DNA of 64,000 bases from Novilysobacter_A longmucuonensis (GCF_046600735.1 NZ_JBJMAW010000006.1:1-64000), one strand, 5' to 3'. Shown: positions 15,832 through 24,865, counted from the stretch's first letter. Numbers and translations are program-made. The notes: a model not told the origin generated them from the letters alone.

Positions 15832-16415
15832 GCGCCCCGTTGATCGACGGGGCTGCGGCACTTGGCGGATCGCTGGCAGCCGCCGTGTTGCTCGGTGTCG
15901 GCTTCGGCTTCGCGCTGGAGCGCGCCGGCCTCGGCAGCGCGCGCAAGCTGGTCGGCCAGTTCTATGGTCGCGACCTGACCGTGCTGAAGGTGATGTTCAG
16001 CGCGCTGCTGGTGGCGATGCTCGGCGTGTTCTGGCTCGCTCGCTTCGGCGTGCTCGAACTCGGCTCGGTGTACCTGCCGGACACCTGGATATGGCCGCAA
16101 CTGGTCGGTGCGCTGCTGTTCGGCGCCGGGCTGATCAGCGCCGGCCTGTGCCCCGGCACGGCCTGTGTCGCGGCGGCGACCGGCCGGCTGGATGGCCTCG
16201 TCGTGGTGCTCGGCATCTTCGTCGGCATGCTGGTCACGGGCCTGCTGCTGCCATGGTTCTCGACCTTCTTCGTCAGCACCCCGCGCGCGGCCTGGACCTT
16301 GCCGCAGGCGCTGGACCTGCCGTACGGCGTCGTGGTCGCCGCGATCGTGCTGCTGGCGCTGGTCGCCTTCGTCGTGGCTGAACTGGTCGAGCGGAGGTGC
16401 CGGCAATGCGCGTGA
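15828..16415 (+). CDS. YeeE/YedE-family sulfur transport protein, second half
   Basis: A 195-aa membrane protein with five to six hydrophobic segments and the matching half-signature GAGLISAGLCPGTACVAAATGR (Cys108 and Cys113). Together with the preceding protein it would rebuild a full YeeE-like transporter with paired conserved cysteines. The start overlaps the previous stop by 4 bases. The C-terminus is a charged tail ending CRQCA, which adds two cysteines on the cytoplasmic or periplasmic side. The substrate could be thiosulfate or a persulfide; the sequence does not decide. Confidence 0.8.
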   Translation: MSAPLIDGAAALGGSLAAAVLLGVGFGFALERAGLGSARKLVGQFYGRDLTVLKVMFSALLVAMLGVFWLARFGVLELGSVYLPDTWIWPQLVGALLFGAGLISAGLCPGTACVAAATGRLDGLVVVLGIFVGMLVTGLLLPWFSTFFVSTPRAAWTLPQALDLPYGVVVAAIVLLALVAFVVAELVERRCRQCA

Positions 16416-16933
16416 TTCGTCTGCTGCTGGCGGGTCTCGCGCTGGTGGCCGGATTGCTGGCCGGCATTGCCGCAAGCGCAGCGCCACCGTTGGCGGACGA
16501 CGAGATCTCCGCCGTTGTGCTGGCACGCTGGATCGCGGATCGTCGGCCCGGGCTGCAGCTGGTGGATCTGCGCGGGCAAGCGGAATTCGATGTCGATCAC
16601 CTGCCGGGGGCGGTGCCGCTTGCGCGTGCCGACGCAGCAGCGCTGCCTGCCGCGGACACGACGCTGGTGATCTACTCCGACGACAGCATCAAGCCAGACG
16701 CGGTGCCGCAGCGGCTCGCCGGCCGCGATCGGCAGACCATCCTGCGGCTGCGCGGCGGCCTGCAGGCGTGGTCGGACGAGGTGCTGTTCCCGACCATCCG
16801 CAGCGACGCCTCGGCGGCCCGCAGGCGCGCATTCGATGAGCGGGCACGCCTCAGCCGCTATTTCGGTGGCTCGCCGCGCGTGCTCGAGCCGGGCGTGGAC
16901 ATCGGCCAGCCACGCAGCAGACGCGGATGTTGA
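16406..16933 (+). CDS. Exported rhodanese-like protein lacking the catalytic Cys
   Basis: A 175-aa protein with an N-terminal hydrophobic signal or anchor (residues 3-27) and one rhodanese fold (VDLRGQAEFDVDHLPGAVPL, LRGGLQAWSDEVLFP). Where active rhodaneses have Cys in the loop after the central strand, this reads LVIYSDDSIKPD, with Ser91 at the Cys position. It therefore probably binds or scaffolds and does not transfer sulfur. I chose ATG 16406 with GGAGG 8 bases upstream; the frame's GTG at 16397 overlaps that site. It overlaps the genes on both sides. Confidence 0.75.
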   Translation: MRVIRLLLAGLALVAGLLAGIAASAAPPLADDEISAVVLARWIADRRPGLQLVDLRGQAEFDVDHLPGAVPLARADAAALPAADTTLVIYSDDSIKPDAVPQRLAGRDRQTILRLRGGLQAWSDEVLFPTIRSDASAARRRAFDERARLSRYFGGSPRVLEPGVDIGQPRSRRGC

Positions 16934-18351
16934 CCGCCACCCCGCCGAGGCAGGCACCGACAGCAAGCGACTCCGCTGGTTTCGATTTCGCGGCGCTGCG
17001 TCGGCGCGAGTTCGGGCGACTCGATGGGCAGGGACATGCCTACCTGGACTACGCCGGCAGCGCGCTGTACGGCAGCTCGCAATTGCGTGCACACCTGCAG
17101 TTGCTCGAAGACGGCATCTTCGGCAACCCGCACTCCGAATCGCGATGCTCGCGCGCCAGCACCGAGATCATCGAACGAGCGCGTGACGCCGTGCTGCACT
17201 TTCTCGACGTGGACGCGAGCACCCACCTGGTGTGCTTTACCGCCAACTGCAGCGCCGCGATCAAGCTTGTGGCCGAAAGCTATCCGTTCGACGCCCGCTG
17301 CGGGCTTCTGCTGTCGGCCGACAATCACAACTCGGTCAACGGAATCCGCGAATACGCCGGCCGGGCGGGCGCTCCGCTGCACATCCTGCCGCTGGACAGC
17401 GAACTGCGGCTGGATCACCCGGAGCGCGTCCTGCAGGCGGCCGCCCAGCGCGGCGGTGGCCTGCTGGCGCTGCCGGCGCAGTCCAACTTCTCCGGCGTAC
17501 GCCACTCGTTGTCGCTCGTCAGCCATGCGCAAGTGCTTGGCTTCGACGTGCTGCTGGACATCGCCGCACATGCCCCCGGCAAGGCGATCAGCCTGCGCCA
17601 GTGCCCGGCCGACTTCGCCGTGCTGTCGTTCTACAAGCTGTTCGGGTACCCGACCGGCATCGGCGCGCTGGTGATGCGCCGCGAGGCCGGCCGGCGTCTC
17701 CGACGCCCGTGGTTCGCCGGTGGCACGGTGCAGTTTGCGTCCGTCGGTGCCAACCTGCATCGGCTGCATTCCGGTTCCGAGGGCTTCGAGGACGGCACGC
17801 CGGATTTTCTCGGGCTGGCCGCACTGCCAGCCGGCTTCGCCCTACTCGACGAAGTCGGTATGCCGAGGCTGAGCGATCGGCTTGCCGGTCTAATGAGCGA
17901 TCTACTGCCGCGTTTGCAGCAGCTGCGGCAGGCAGATGGATCCCCGCTGCTGCGCCTGTACGGGCCCAGCACGCTGCAGGATCGCGGCGCCACGGTCGCC
18001 TTCAACCTGCTCGACCGCAACGGCCAGCCGTTGCCGTATGCCCTGATCGAAGCCGCCGCGCGCGACGCCGGCATTTCACTGCGCGGTGGCTGCTTCTGCA
18101 ACCCCGGCGCTTCCGAAGCAGCTTTTGCCATCGCCCCGGAGCGCCTGACGCGCTGCCTGTCCCGGCTGCGCGAGAGCTTCAGTCCGGCGCGCTTGGCAGC
18201 CTGCGCCGGCAGCGCAGTGGGCGCCGTGCGGGTGTCGCTTGGAATGGCGACCAACCAGGCCGATCTGGATCGGTTGCTGGCGCTGCTGGAGAGCCTGGAG
18301 CATTGCCTCGATGACACTCGCTCACAGTACGTCGAATTGCCCCTTCAATAG
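16927..18351 (+). CDS. Class V aminotransferase (cysteine desulfurase / MoCo sulfurase-like)
   Basis: A PLP enzyme of 474 aa. It has the fold-type I landmarks His135 (DNHNSVNG) and the PLP-binding Lys237 (FAVLSFYKLFGYPTG), then GGCFCNPGASE (Cys389, Cys391) near the C-terminus. The last motif is typical of molybdenum cofactor sulfurases and related desulfurases, where the Cys carries the persulfide. No signal peptide is present, so it is cytoplasmic. It is the last gene of the sulfur operon, overlapping the rhodanese by 7 bases. It could take sulfur from cysteine or act on an imported sulfur compound. Confidence 0.8.
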   Translation: MLTATPPRQAPTASDSAGFDFAALRRREFGRLDGQGHAYLDYAGSALYGSSQLRAHLQLLEDGIFGNPHSESRCSRASTEIIERARDAVLHFLDVDASTHLVCFTANCSAAIKLVAESYPFDARCGLLLSADNHNSVNGIREYAGRAGAPLHILPLDSELRLDHPERVLQAAAQRGGGLLALPAQSNFSGVRHSLSLVSHAQVLGFDVLLDIAAHAPGKAISLRQCPADFAVLSFYKLFGYPTGIGALVMRREAGRRLRRPWFAGGTVQFASVGANLHRLHSGSEGFEDGTPDFLGLAALPAGFALLDEVGMPRLSDRLAGLMSDLLPRLQQLRQADGSPLLRLYGPSTLQDRGATVAFNLLDRNGQPLPYALIEAAARDAGISLRGGCFCNPGASEAAFAIAPERLTRCLSRLRESFSPARLAACAGSAVGAVRVSLGMATNQADLDRLLALLESLEHCLDDTRSQYVELPLQ

Positions 18352-18457
18352 TCTCAGGCCAGTGTTCGCAGCTTCCGGATATCAGACATAGGCATGCGGC
18401 GCGCTTAGCTGTGTGTCACTGAGGATGCAAAGGCTCGCCCTACGCTAAATCCTGCAG

Positions 18458-18476
18458 CACTCACTCCTTGTGAGTG
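18458..18476. terminator. Small hairpin between convergent genes
   Basis: The stem CACTCAC/GTGAGTG has a 5-base loop and lies between the rightward sulfur operon and the leftward toxin-like gene. There is no T-tract on either side, so a role as a terminator is only possible. Confidence 0.3.
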
Positions 18477-18532
18477 GCTCAGAAATGAAATCCAAGGCGG
18501 CAGGAATGAGGTCCGCTAGCTACCGCGAAAGT

Positions 18533-19225
18533 TCATCCGACTGTCCTCGGGCGATGCTCGGTCAGCGTGTCGAGGATCACCTTGCTCAGCGCAGGATTGA
18601 TGGACATCGCTGCCATGCACTTTTTGAGGTGTTCGCTTTTGCTGAGTAATGCCAGACCTTTGTCGAACTGCTCGTAGACGGCTGGGCCATATGCGTCGAA
18701 CGTCTTGTTCCAGGCAGTCTCGGGGATAGGCCCCCATCCCTGGATCATCATTGCCAGGTCAATCAAGTCGCGACTCATGACCGAGCGATCCAGGCCGCGG
18801 TCGGCGTTGGCCAGGATCTTTTCGGCGTACATATCGTCGCGGCTTAACACCGGCACGCCGAGGCTGGCGTCTATCGCCCCGGCAATATCGATACGTGCTT
18901 CCAGGACGAATTCGACCTTGATGGGAATATCGTCGACTTCCAGGTAGGTCGAGATTTTGTCGCGCTCGGTTCGGACGTCGCGGACGTGCTTTATCGGCGT
19001 CCGTAACAACGCACCCAGCGTCGGCGCGGAGATGGCCTGCCGCAATTCGCGATAGCCGTCGCGATCCGAGCACAGGAAATCGATGTCGGCCGATTCACGG
19101 TATTCGTTCAACGCCAGGACGATGGCGGTGCCTCCACCAAAAAAGCAATGCACGCGCTCAAGCAGTTCTGCGTCGAATGCATTCAGCACTGACGCGATTC
19201 GGCGATGGTGTGCACGCTCAAACAT
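18533..19225 (-). CDS. AbiEii/AbiGii-like nucleotidyltransferase (toxin)
   Basis: A 230-aa protein with the nucleotidyltransferase signature GGGTAIVLALNEYRESADIDF, that is GG followed by Asp47-x-Asp49. This is typical of AbiEii-family toxins, which modify tRNA or other targets. A second conserved part (VLSRDDMYAEKILANADRG, SRDLIDLAMM) matches the family. The start at 19225 (MFERAHHRR) overlaps the stop of the XRE gene by 8 bases. The frame extends far upstream, but that part is inside the antitoxin. The pair makes a two-gene toxin-antitoxin unit in which the antitoxin gene comes first. Confidence 0.78.
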   Translation of the reverse strand: MFERAHHRRIASVLNAFDAELLERVHCFFGGGTAIVLALNEYRESADIDFLCSDRDGYRELRQAISAPTLGALLRTPIKHVRDVRTERDKISTYLEVDDIPIKVEFVLEARIDIAGAIDASLGVPVLSRDDMYAEKILANADRGLDRSVMSRDLIDLAMMIQGWGPIPETAWNKTFDAYGPAVYEQFDKGLALLSKSEHLKKCMAAMSINPALSKVILDTLTEHRPRTVG

Positions 19226-19661
19226 GCAAGATCCCACCTCCGTGCTTTTGCACCAAGCGCTGCAACAGCTCGCGCTCGCGGGCAGGCATTTGCTCCTGAT
19301 CGACCAATCGCCAATTGCGCTCGTACAGCGCAAGCGCATCACGCTCTGTGACCAGATCGTCGCCGGGGCGATTCCAAGCCAAACGCTTGAGCTGCGGGTA
19401 GTCCGTGATTCGTAGTTGCGTGGGTTGCAGCGCGAGTTGCAGGCCCAAGGCATCGAGCGCGGCGGTGTACGCCGCCATGGCCACGCCCGGCTTGCCCTGC
19501 TCGAGCTGAATCAGCTTTTGCCGGGCAATGCCCGCCCGCTGAGCCAGTTGCGCTTGAGTCAGTCCTTCAGCTTGGCGGGCGGTACGCAAGGCATTGCCTA
19601 ACGCCCGGGTGAGCTTAGTAGCACAGGGAAGGTCGGTGGCCACGTCGCGAATATAGGACAT
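19218..19661 (-). CDS. XRE-family antitoxin/regulator of the AbiEii-like pair
   Basis: A 147-aa protein with an XRE helix-turn-helix at about residues 22-72 (LGNALRTARQAEGLTQAQLAQRAGIARQKLIQLEQG) and a charged C-terminal half that probably contacts the partner (LVDQEQMPARERELLQRLVQKHGG). It precedes and overlaps the nucleotidyltransferase gene and is likely both antitoxin and autorepressor. AbiEi-type antitoxins have a different DNA-binding fold, so this is an XRE variant of the system. Confidence 0.78.
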   Translation of the reverse strand: MSYIRDVATDLPCATKLTRALGNALRTARQAEGLTQAQLAQRAGIARQKLIQLEQGKPGVAMAAYTAALDALGLQLALQPTQLRITDYPQLKRLAWNRPGDDLVTERDALALYERNWRLVDQEQMPARERELLQRLVQKHGGGILHV

Positions 19662-19901
19662 CTACAGGTGAATGTCACGAATTCGAGACTCCCATAGCCC
19701 ACGGGGCCCGTCCGCATCATCGTCGGTGCACGCCTGACCCCCCGGTCGCCCGCTGCGAAGAGGACCGGACACGGCCGGCGAAGCGTTCTACGCAGCCAGC
19801 GCAGTGAACCCGCCCTCAATCCCGCGTTCCTCGATTGTCACACTTACAACGGAGACGGCTTCTCGTTGTCAGACCGTTCTCTCCGGACCAGCTTGAGGAG
19901 C

Positions 19902-20969
19902 TTACTGCGGTTGTGCCTGCACGCCGCCACCTACGGCGGACTGTGTTTGCGCCGAGGCCGAGTGCGAGCCGTACAGCTGGCCCACGTCCCGCATCGGCTT
20001 ACCGTATTTCTCGCGCTGCTCGACGCGGCCAGTCGGCTCATCCCACGGCATCTTGCCTACGACGAGCTTGGGCACATTGATGAACACGTCGGTACCGGCG
20101 CGCTTCACGACGGCAGCCAGCGGAATGAAGATGTCCCTGTCGACGATGATGCCGCGCGGCACGAGCAGATAGCCTTCCGTCTCCGGCGACGGACCCACGA
20201 CTTGCTCGACGGTGCCGATCTCCATGTGGTCGGAGCCATGGACCGTATCGCCTACCTGGACCTCCACGTCCCCCGCCGGGTTCTGCAGCGCGGTGAGGAA
20301 CTCATCGACCTTCATCACGGCATTGCCGATGAGCGGGAAATTGACCCGTACCGCGGCTTCGTAGCTAGGGACGCTTTCCGAACCGATCGCGTCGGACAAA
20401 TAGGTCACATCGAAACCAGCTTCCGCCGCGTGGCGCCCGGTGCTCTCGCAGCACAGGTTCGCGGTCATGCCGATGATCACCATATGCGTGGTACCCAGTC
20501 GCTCCAGGTGATCGGGAAGATCGGTGTGCAACACGTCGGTCCCCTTGTGCGGCAGCAGGACGATCTCGTCGTCCCGCGGCTGCAGGTCGGGATGAAAGTC
20601 GGCCCCCCAGCTCCCGGCCAGGAACATCTTGTTTTCGAACATGATCCTGTTGATGCCTGTGCGGCGCTGCAGGGATTCGTCGGCATAATCCTCTTCCGTG
20701 TACGCCATTGGCCCGTAAATGACGGGAATTCCATGCCGGCGCGCACCGTCGATAGCCCGTTTCATGTTCTCGACCACGTTATGCAGCTTTACGGTGTTCT
20801 TGGTGAGCTCCCAGGCGGCTCCGCCCTCCGAGAGAAAATCATTCACGGGGTCGATCACCAGAAGTACCGTTCGGTCCGACGGGAACGTCAGCGCCTGATC
20901 GTCTTTCGCAAGATAGGTCGCATGCCTGACTTGACTCTCCGCACTCGCAGCGTTTTCGAAGTGTTTCAT
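19902..20969 (-). CDS. Isochorismatase-family hydrolase fused to a DUF2171-like domain
   Basis: A 355-aa two-domain protein. Residues about 33-225 are a cysteine hydrolase of the isochorismatase family: Asp40 in LLVIDPVNDFLSEGG, and the nucleophile Cys in MTANLCCESTGRHAAEAGF. Residues about 235-315 (VQVGDTVHGSDHMEIGTVEQVVG to VGKMPWDEP) look like the PRC-barrel-related DUF2171 domain found in small stress proteins. The C-terminus is Gln/Ser-rich and disordered. I chose ATG 20969 because GGAG lies 7 bases upstream; other in-frame ATGs at 20975 and 21023 have poorer sites. It is divergent from the SDR-GH15 pair. The substrate is not predictable. Confidence 0.72.
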   Translation of the reverse strand: MKHFENAASAESQVRHATYLAKDDQALTFPSDRTVLLVIDPVNDFLSEGGAAWELTKNTVKLHNVVENMKRAIDGARRHGIPVIYGPMAYTEEDYADESLQRRTGINRIMFENKMFLAGSWGADFHPDLQPRDDEIVLLPHKGTDVLHTDLPDHLERLGTTHMVIIGMTANLCCESTGRHAAEAGFDVTYLSDAIGSESVPSYEAAVRVNFPLIGNAVMKVDEFLTALQNPAGDVEVQVGDTVHGSDHMEIGTVEQVVGPSPETEGYLLVPRGIIVDRDIFIPLAAVVKRAGTDVFINVPKLVVGKMPWDEPTGRVEQREKYGKPMRDVGQLYGSHSASAQTQSAVGGGVQAQPQ

Positions 20970-21206
20970 TGTCATGCTCCATTGCCTGTCTTCTGGAAGA
21001 TAGGCCGGCAACTGTCGAGCCACCGTGAGCCATGACTGGCAATCTCAAGCGCCTGCGTGGCCCTATGTGCCCGCTCACGCCGGCGTGTGGGCCTTCGGGG
21101 TGGTGCCTATCCGGAGCCTGCGGATAGTTGCGCCCCCCCGGTTCACAGAGCGCTGATCGTGCCGGGCGTCCAATACCAGCTTGACCGAAGCATCCGGAGG
21201 CAACCC

Positions 21207-21989
21207 TTGAATACGAGCAGGTTGGAAGGCGAGATCGCCATTGTTACCGGGTCAGACTCCGGCATCGGCCAAGCCACCGCCGTAGCGTTCGCACGCGAGG
21301 GCGCCGACGTGGCGGTCACCTGGCTTCACGACAAGGAAGGCGCGGAGCGCACGCTGAGCGAGATCGAGGCAGCCGGCCGCAGGGGCTTTGTCACGCACCT
21401 GGATGTGCGCGACCCTTCTCTCGTCGAGCAGTTCTTCCAGACGGTGAGTGAGAGGCTGGGGACGCCGACCATTCTGGTGAATGACGCAGGCGTCGACGCT
21501 GCGGGAAAGCCCGTCAAGGACATGAGCCTGGAGCACTGGGACAACATCATGCGGACCAATCTCTACGGTCCGTTCTTCTGCTGCCAGCAGTTCATCCGTG
21601 GCCTGGACGGCTCCGACACGCACGGCACGATCATCAACATCACCAGCGTGCACCAGGAAATTCCGCGTACGGGCGCAGCGGGCTATGACGTCTCCAAGGG
21701 CGGGCTCCGCAACCTGACCACGACGCTCGCACTGGAGTTGGCCGAGAAGAACATCAACGTCAACAACATCGCACCCGGCATGGTGCTGACCCCGATGAAC
21801 CAGGCCGCGATCGACGATCCGAAAGTGCTGGAAAAGCAGGTCCAGTCCATTCCGATGAAGCGCGCGGCGCAGCCGGAAGAGATCGCCCACGTGGCGGTCT
21901 TCCTCGCCTCCGAGCAGGCGCGCTACATCCACGGGACCACCATAGTCGTCGACGGCGCGCTGATGCTCTTCCAGGGCCAAGGTGCCTAA
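21207..21989 (+). CDS. Short-chain dehydrogenase/reductase, glucose-1-dehydrogenase-like
   Basis: A classical SDR of 260 aa. It has the nucleotide-binding TGSDSGIGQA, the NDAG motif (VNDAGVD), catalytic Ser in NITSVHQ, Tyr-x3-Lys in YDVSKGG, and the PGMVLTPM loop. I chose the TTG at 21207 as start: GGAGG lies 6 bases upstream and the SDR fold begins at once. The longer frame back to 21057 has no family match. Its stop overlaps the start of the GH15 gene by 8 bases. Such enzymes oxidise glucose or similar sugars, which fits a glucose-releasing neighbour. Confidence 0.85.
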   Translation: MNTSRLEGEIAIVTGSDSGIGQATAVAFAREGADVAVTWLHDKEGAERTLSEIEAAGRRGFVTHLDVRDPSLVEQFFQTVSERLGTPTILVNDAGVDAAGKPVKDMSLEHWDNIMRTNLYGPFFCCQQFIRGLDGSDTHGTIINITSVHQEIPRTGAAGYDVSKGGLRNLTTTLALELAEKNINVNNIAPGMVLTPMNQAAIDDPKVLEKQVQSIPMKRAAQPEEIAHVAVFLASEQARYIHGTTIVVDGALMLFQGQGA

Positions 21990-23727
21990 GCACGTACGAA
22001 CCGGGATTCGGGAGCTTGCGGTCATTGGCGACCGGCGAACTGTCGCGGTAGTGGCCGCCGACGGTTCCATCCCCTGGTACTGCCCGGGTCGCTTTGACCG
22101 CCCGTCGCTGTTTGCCGCGTTGCTCGATGACGAAAAAGGCGGCGCCTGGGCATTTGAAGTGCCGTCCGCACGCCCGGCCGGTCGCGCCTACATCGAGGAC
22201 AGCGCCGTGCTCGAGACCCGACTCGAGCTGGCGACCGGTCATTTCAGTGTCACCGACTGGATGCCGATGGGTCCGGATTGTCCACGTTCGATCTGCCGCC
22301 TGTTCTCGGCGCCGCCCGAAGCGGTGGGCGTGGTCGTGAGGCCCGCGCCAAACTACGCGAGAGACGCCGCCGACCTGCGCACCGACCAAGGTGGCGTGTG
22401 CATCAACGGGAACTGGTGGCTCTACAGCTCGGAAGATCTGGAGATCGACGACGGCGCCATCCATTTCGAGCTGCCGCCGGGCAAGGAAACTTGGGCGGTG
22501 TTGGCAGACGCTCCGATTGCGCCACCCAGCCGCGCGGACGTGCAACGCTGGCTCGACGGTACGCTTGCCGAGTGGCGGGGCATCGCGTCGCGCATCACTT
22601 ACCACGGGCCGTTCGAGCGGCAGGTGGCGCAGTCGCTGCGCGCCTTGCGGTTGCTTACCTATGGCGAAAGCGGCGGCATTGTCGCGGCGGCCACGACCTC
22701 CCTGCCGGAGGTACCTGGTGGGTCGCGGAATTACGATTACCGCTACGTCTGGATGCGCGATGCCGGAATGATCGCAAGTGCGCTGGTGCGCGCCGGAAGC
22801 ACGGGTCCCGACGAGCGGCTTTTCCTGGACTTCATCTGCGGCTCGAAGCAGGAGGTGGACGACAAGCCGCTGCTGCCTCCGTTCCTGTCGCTGGATTCCG
22901 AACCTGCGCCCGACGAATCGCGCATTGAGCTGTCCGGGTTTGCAGACAGCAGGCCCGTGCGGATCGGCAACGGCGCCAATGACCAGCTGCAGCTGGATGG
23001 CTTTGCCAACGTCCTGCTCGCGGCGAAGTTGATTTACGGCCGTCATGACACGCGGGAACACTGGGAAACCGTGCGCCAGATCGCCGACTTCCTGGTCGAC
23101 AACTGGCACCAGCCGGACTACGGCATATGGGAGGAACATGAGTCCCGGCAGTACACGGCCTCGAAAGTGATTGTCTCCTGCGGCCTGCGTTATCTCGCGG
23201 ACTTTGCCGAGGAACGGCAACAGGCGGACAGGTGGTTGGGCGCCGTGCAGAAGATCGACCAATACGTCGCCGAACACTGCCTTACCGCCGATGGCGCGTA
23301 CGCGGTCTTTGCCGGAAGCGATGCGGTCGACGTATCGGCCGCATTGTTTCCGACGTGGGGCTACTGCGAGGCGGAAGCACCCGAGATGCTGGCCACGATC
23401 GACGCGCTTGAACGCGACTACTGCCGAGGCCACCTGTACTGGCGGCATCTGGAGGAGCTCGAGCGGTTCGGTGAGGGCGCTTTTCTCGCGGGCACGATAT
23501 GGGTGGCGCAGTACTGGATCATTCGCAACGATCTGGACCGCACCCGCCAGATCCTGGAAGCGGCTCTCGAGTACTCCAATGATCTCGGATTCTTTGCCGA
23601 GGAAGCCGATCCCGACAGCGGAACGATGCTGGGCAATTTTCCCCAGACCTTTGTGCATGCTTCCTTTATCGGCGCCGTTATCGATTACAGGACTGCCATG
23701 CAGGGCCGCCCCGGAGAACCAACGTGA
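21982..23727 (+). CDS. GH15-family glucoamylase/trehalase-like glycosidase
   Basis: A 581-aa cytoplasmic protein with the bacterial GH15 build. The N-terminal beta domain (ELAVIGDRRTVAVVAADGSIPWYC) is followed by an alpha/alpha barrel with RNYDYRYVWMRDAGM, GYGIWEE-like general acid region (DYGIWEEHESRQYT) and a second acidic segment (LERFGEGAFLAGTIWVAQYW). It starts with GTG at 21982, overlapping the SDR stop. Family members cleave alpha-glucosides or trehalose to glucose. Linked with the SDR, it suggests turnover of a storage or stress sugar, perhaps in osmotic stress. Confidence 0.83.
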   Translation: MPKHVRTGIRELAVIGDRRTVAVVAADGSIPWYCPGRFDRPSLFAALLDDEKGGAWAFEVPSARPAGRAYIEDSAVLETRLELATGHFSVTDWMPMGPDCPRSICRLFSAPPEAVGVVVRPAPNYARDAADLRTDQGGVCINGNWWLYSSEDLEIDDGAIHFELPPGKETWAVLADAPIAPPSRADVQRWLDGTLAEWRGIASRITYHGPFERQVAQSLRALRLLTYGESGGIVAAATTSLPEVPGGSRNYDYRYVWMRDAGMIASALVRAGSTGPDERLFLDFICGSKQEVDDKPLLPPFLSLDSEPAPDESRIELSGFADSRPVRIGNGANDQLQLDGFANVLLAAKLIYGRHDTREHWETVRQIADFLVDNWHQPDYGIWEEHESRQYTASKVIVSCGLRYLADFAEERQQADRWLGAVQKIDQYVAEHCLTADGAYAVFAGSDAVDVSAALFPTWGYCEAEAPEMLATIDALERDYCRGHLYWRHLEELERFGEGAFLAGTIWVAQYWIIRNDLDRTRQILEAALEYSNDLGFFAEEADPDSGTMLGNFPQTFVHASFIGAVIDYRTAMQGRPGEPT

Positions 23728-23749
23728 GAACCAGCATGAGCACAAGCTG

Positions 23750-24664
23750 TCAGGGCTGACTCGACGCGCGCTCGCTTACCTCGCGCAACAGCGCGCCCAG
23801 CGCTGCCGCGATCCGATCGGGATGATCTTCCGGCGTGAAGTGCTTGCCACCCTCGATACGCTCTAGCGGCGCGTCAAGATCCCGGGCGAAGCGCTCGCCA
23901 TACTCGATCTTCTGGAACTGATCGGCGGCGCCCCAGACCACCCGCGCGGGCACGCCAGCCAGCGTCGGAAGTTCACCGGCGACGACGCGCGTGTCGTTTA
24001 CCTCGAGCGAGCGCACCTGCCGGGCCAGTGCCTCCCCCGCGCCGTGCTCGGCGTAGGGCGCCGAGTGCAGCGCGAGCGACTCGCGGGCCACTTGCGCGTC
24101 GTCGTGTCCGCGAGCCATCAGCATCCTGAAGATCCCGGCTTTGATCATGCCCGCAGGCAAGCGTCTGACAAGACCTCCGGCGGCGCGGAGCATCTTTACG
24201 CTGGGGATCGGCCAGGAGTCATATCCGATCGCGTTGGTCAGCAGCAGCCCCTGGCACCGTTCCGGATGGCGCAGCGCGGCGATCTGGACCACGCCGCCGC
24301 CGAGGTCGTGGCCAACCAGCACCACGCGATCGAGCCCTTGAGCATCGAGCCATTCGAGCAGATATCCGGCCTGGGCACGTACGGAGATGTCGTGCCCGCG
24401 CCCTTCGGGAATGGAGTGGCCATAGCCCACCATCTCCCATGCCATCAGGCGGGCGCCGTCCACCAGCGGCATGACCTTGCGCCAGAGCTGCGGCGAGGTG
24501 GGGATTCCGTGCACGAGTACCACGGGAATGCCACTTCCCCGCTCGTCCCACCGCATGCGGATGCCACCGACATCGGCCTCATGGCTTCGCAGGTCGGGCT
24601 GTGGATTCTGCAACGTGATTCTCCAACGGGCCGCACCCCGCCATTGGACGGCTGCGGAAGTCAA
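23750..24664 (-). CDS. Alpha/beta hydrolase of the dehalogenase/epoxide-hydrolase type
   Basis: A 304-aa alpha/beta hydrolase with the oxyanion motif VLVHGIPTS, an aspartate nucleophile in LVGHDLGGG, and a catalytic His in GGKHFTPEDHP. An Asp in place of the common Ser nucleophile is typical of haloalkane and haloacetate dehalogenases and soluble epoxide hydrolases. The first 30 residues are not part of the fold, so a later start near residue 18 is possible. It is convergent with the GH15 gene and divergent from the AhpD-like gene. Confidence 0.78.
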   Translation of the reverse strand: MTSAAVQWRGAARWRITLQNPQPDLRSHEADVGGIRMRWDERGSGIPVVLVHGIPTSPQLWRKVMPLVDGARLMAWEMVGYGHSIPEGRGHDISVRAQAGYLLEWLDAQGLDRVVLVGHDLGGGVVQIAALRHPERCQGLLLTNAIGYDSWPIPSVKMLRAAGGLVRRLPAGMIKAGIFRMLMARGHDDAQVARESLALHSAPYAEHGAGEALARQVRSLEVNDTRVVAGELPTLAGVPARVVWGAADQFQKIEYGERFARDLDAPLERIEGGKHFTPEDHPDRIAAALGALLREVSERASSQP

Positions 24665-24865
24665 TTTGCCGTGATACCGCGATCAGTGCGCCAGCTTGCG
24701 GCCGCAACGCGGAAGCCCGCCGGCCAGCGAACCGGAGCAGCGCCAAATCCCGGAGCGTCGAGCGCGTCATGGCAGATCGACCGATTTTTGCCAGTCGCGA
24801 ATCCTTTTTCCTGCCCGGCACCTCTTCTACCAGCAACGATGACTTCCCAGGTGCCAAGGAGTTCC

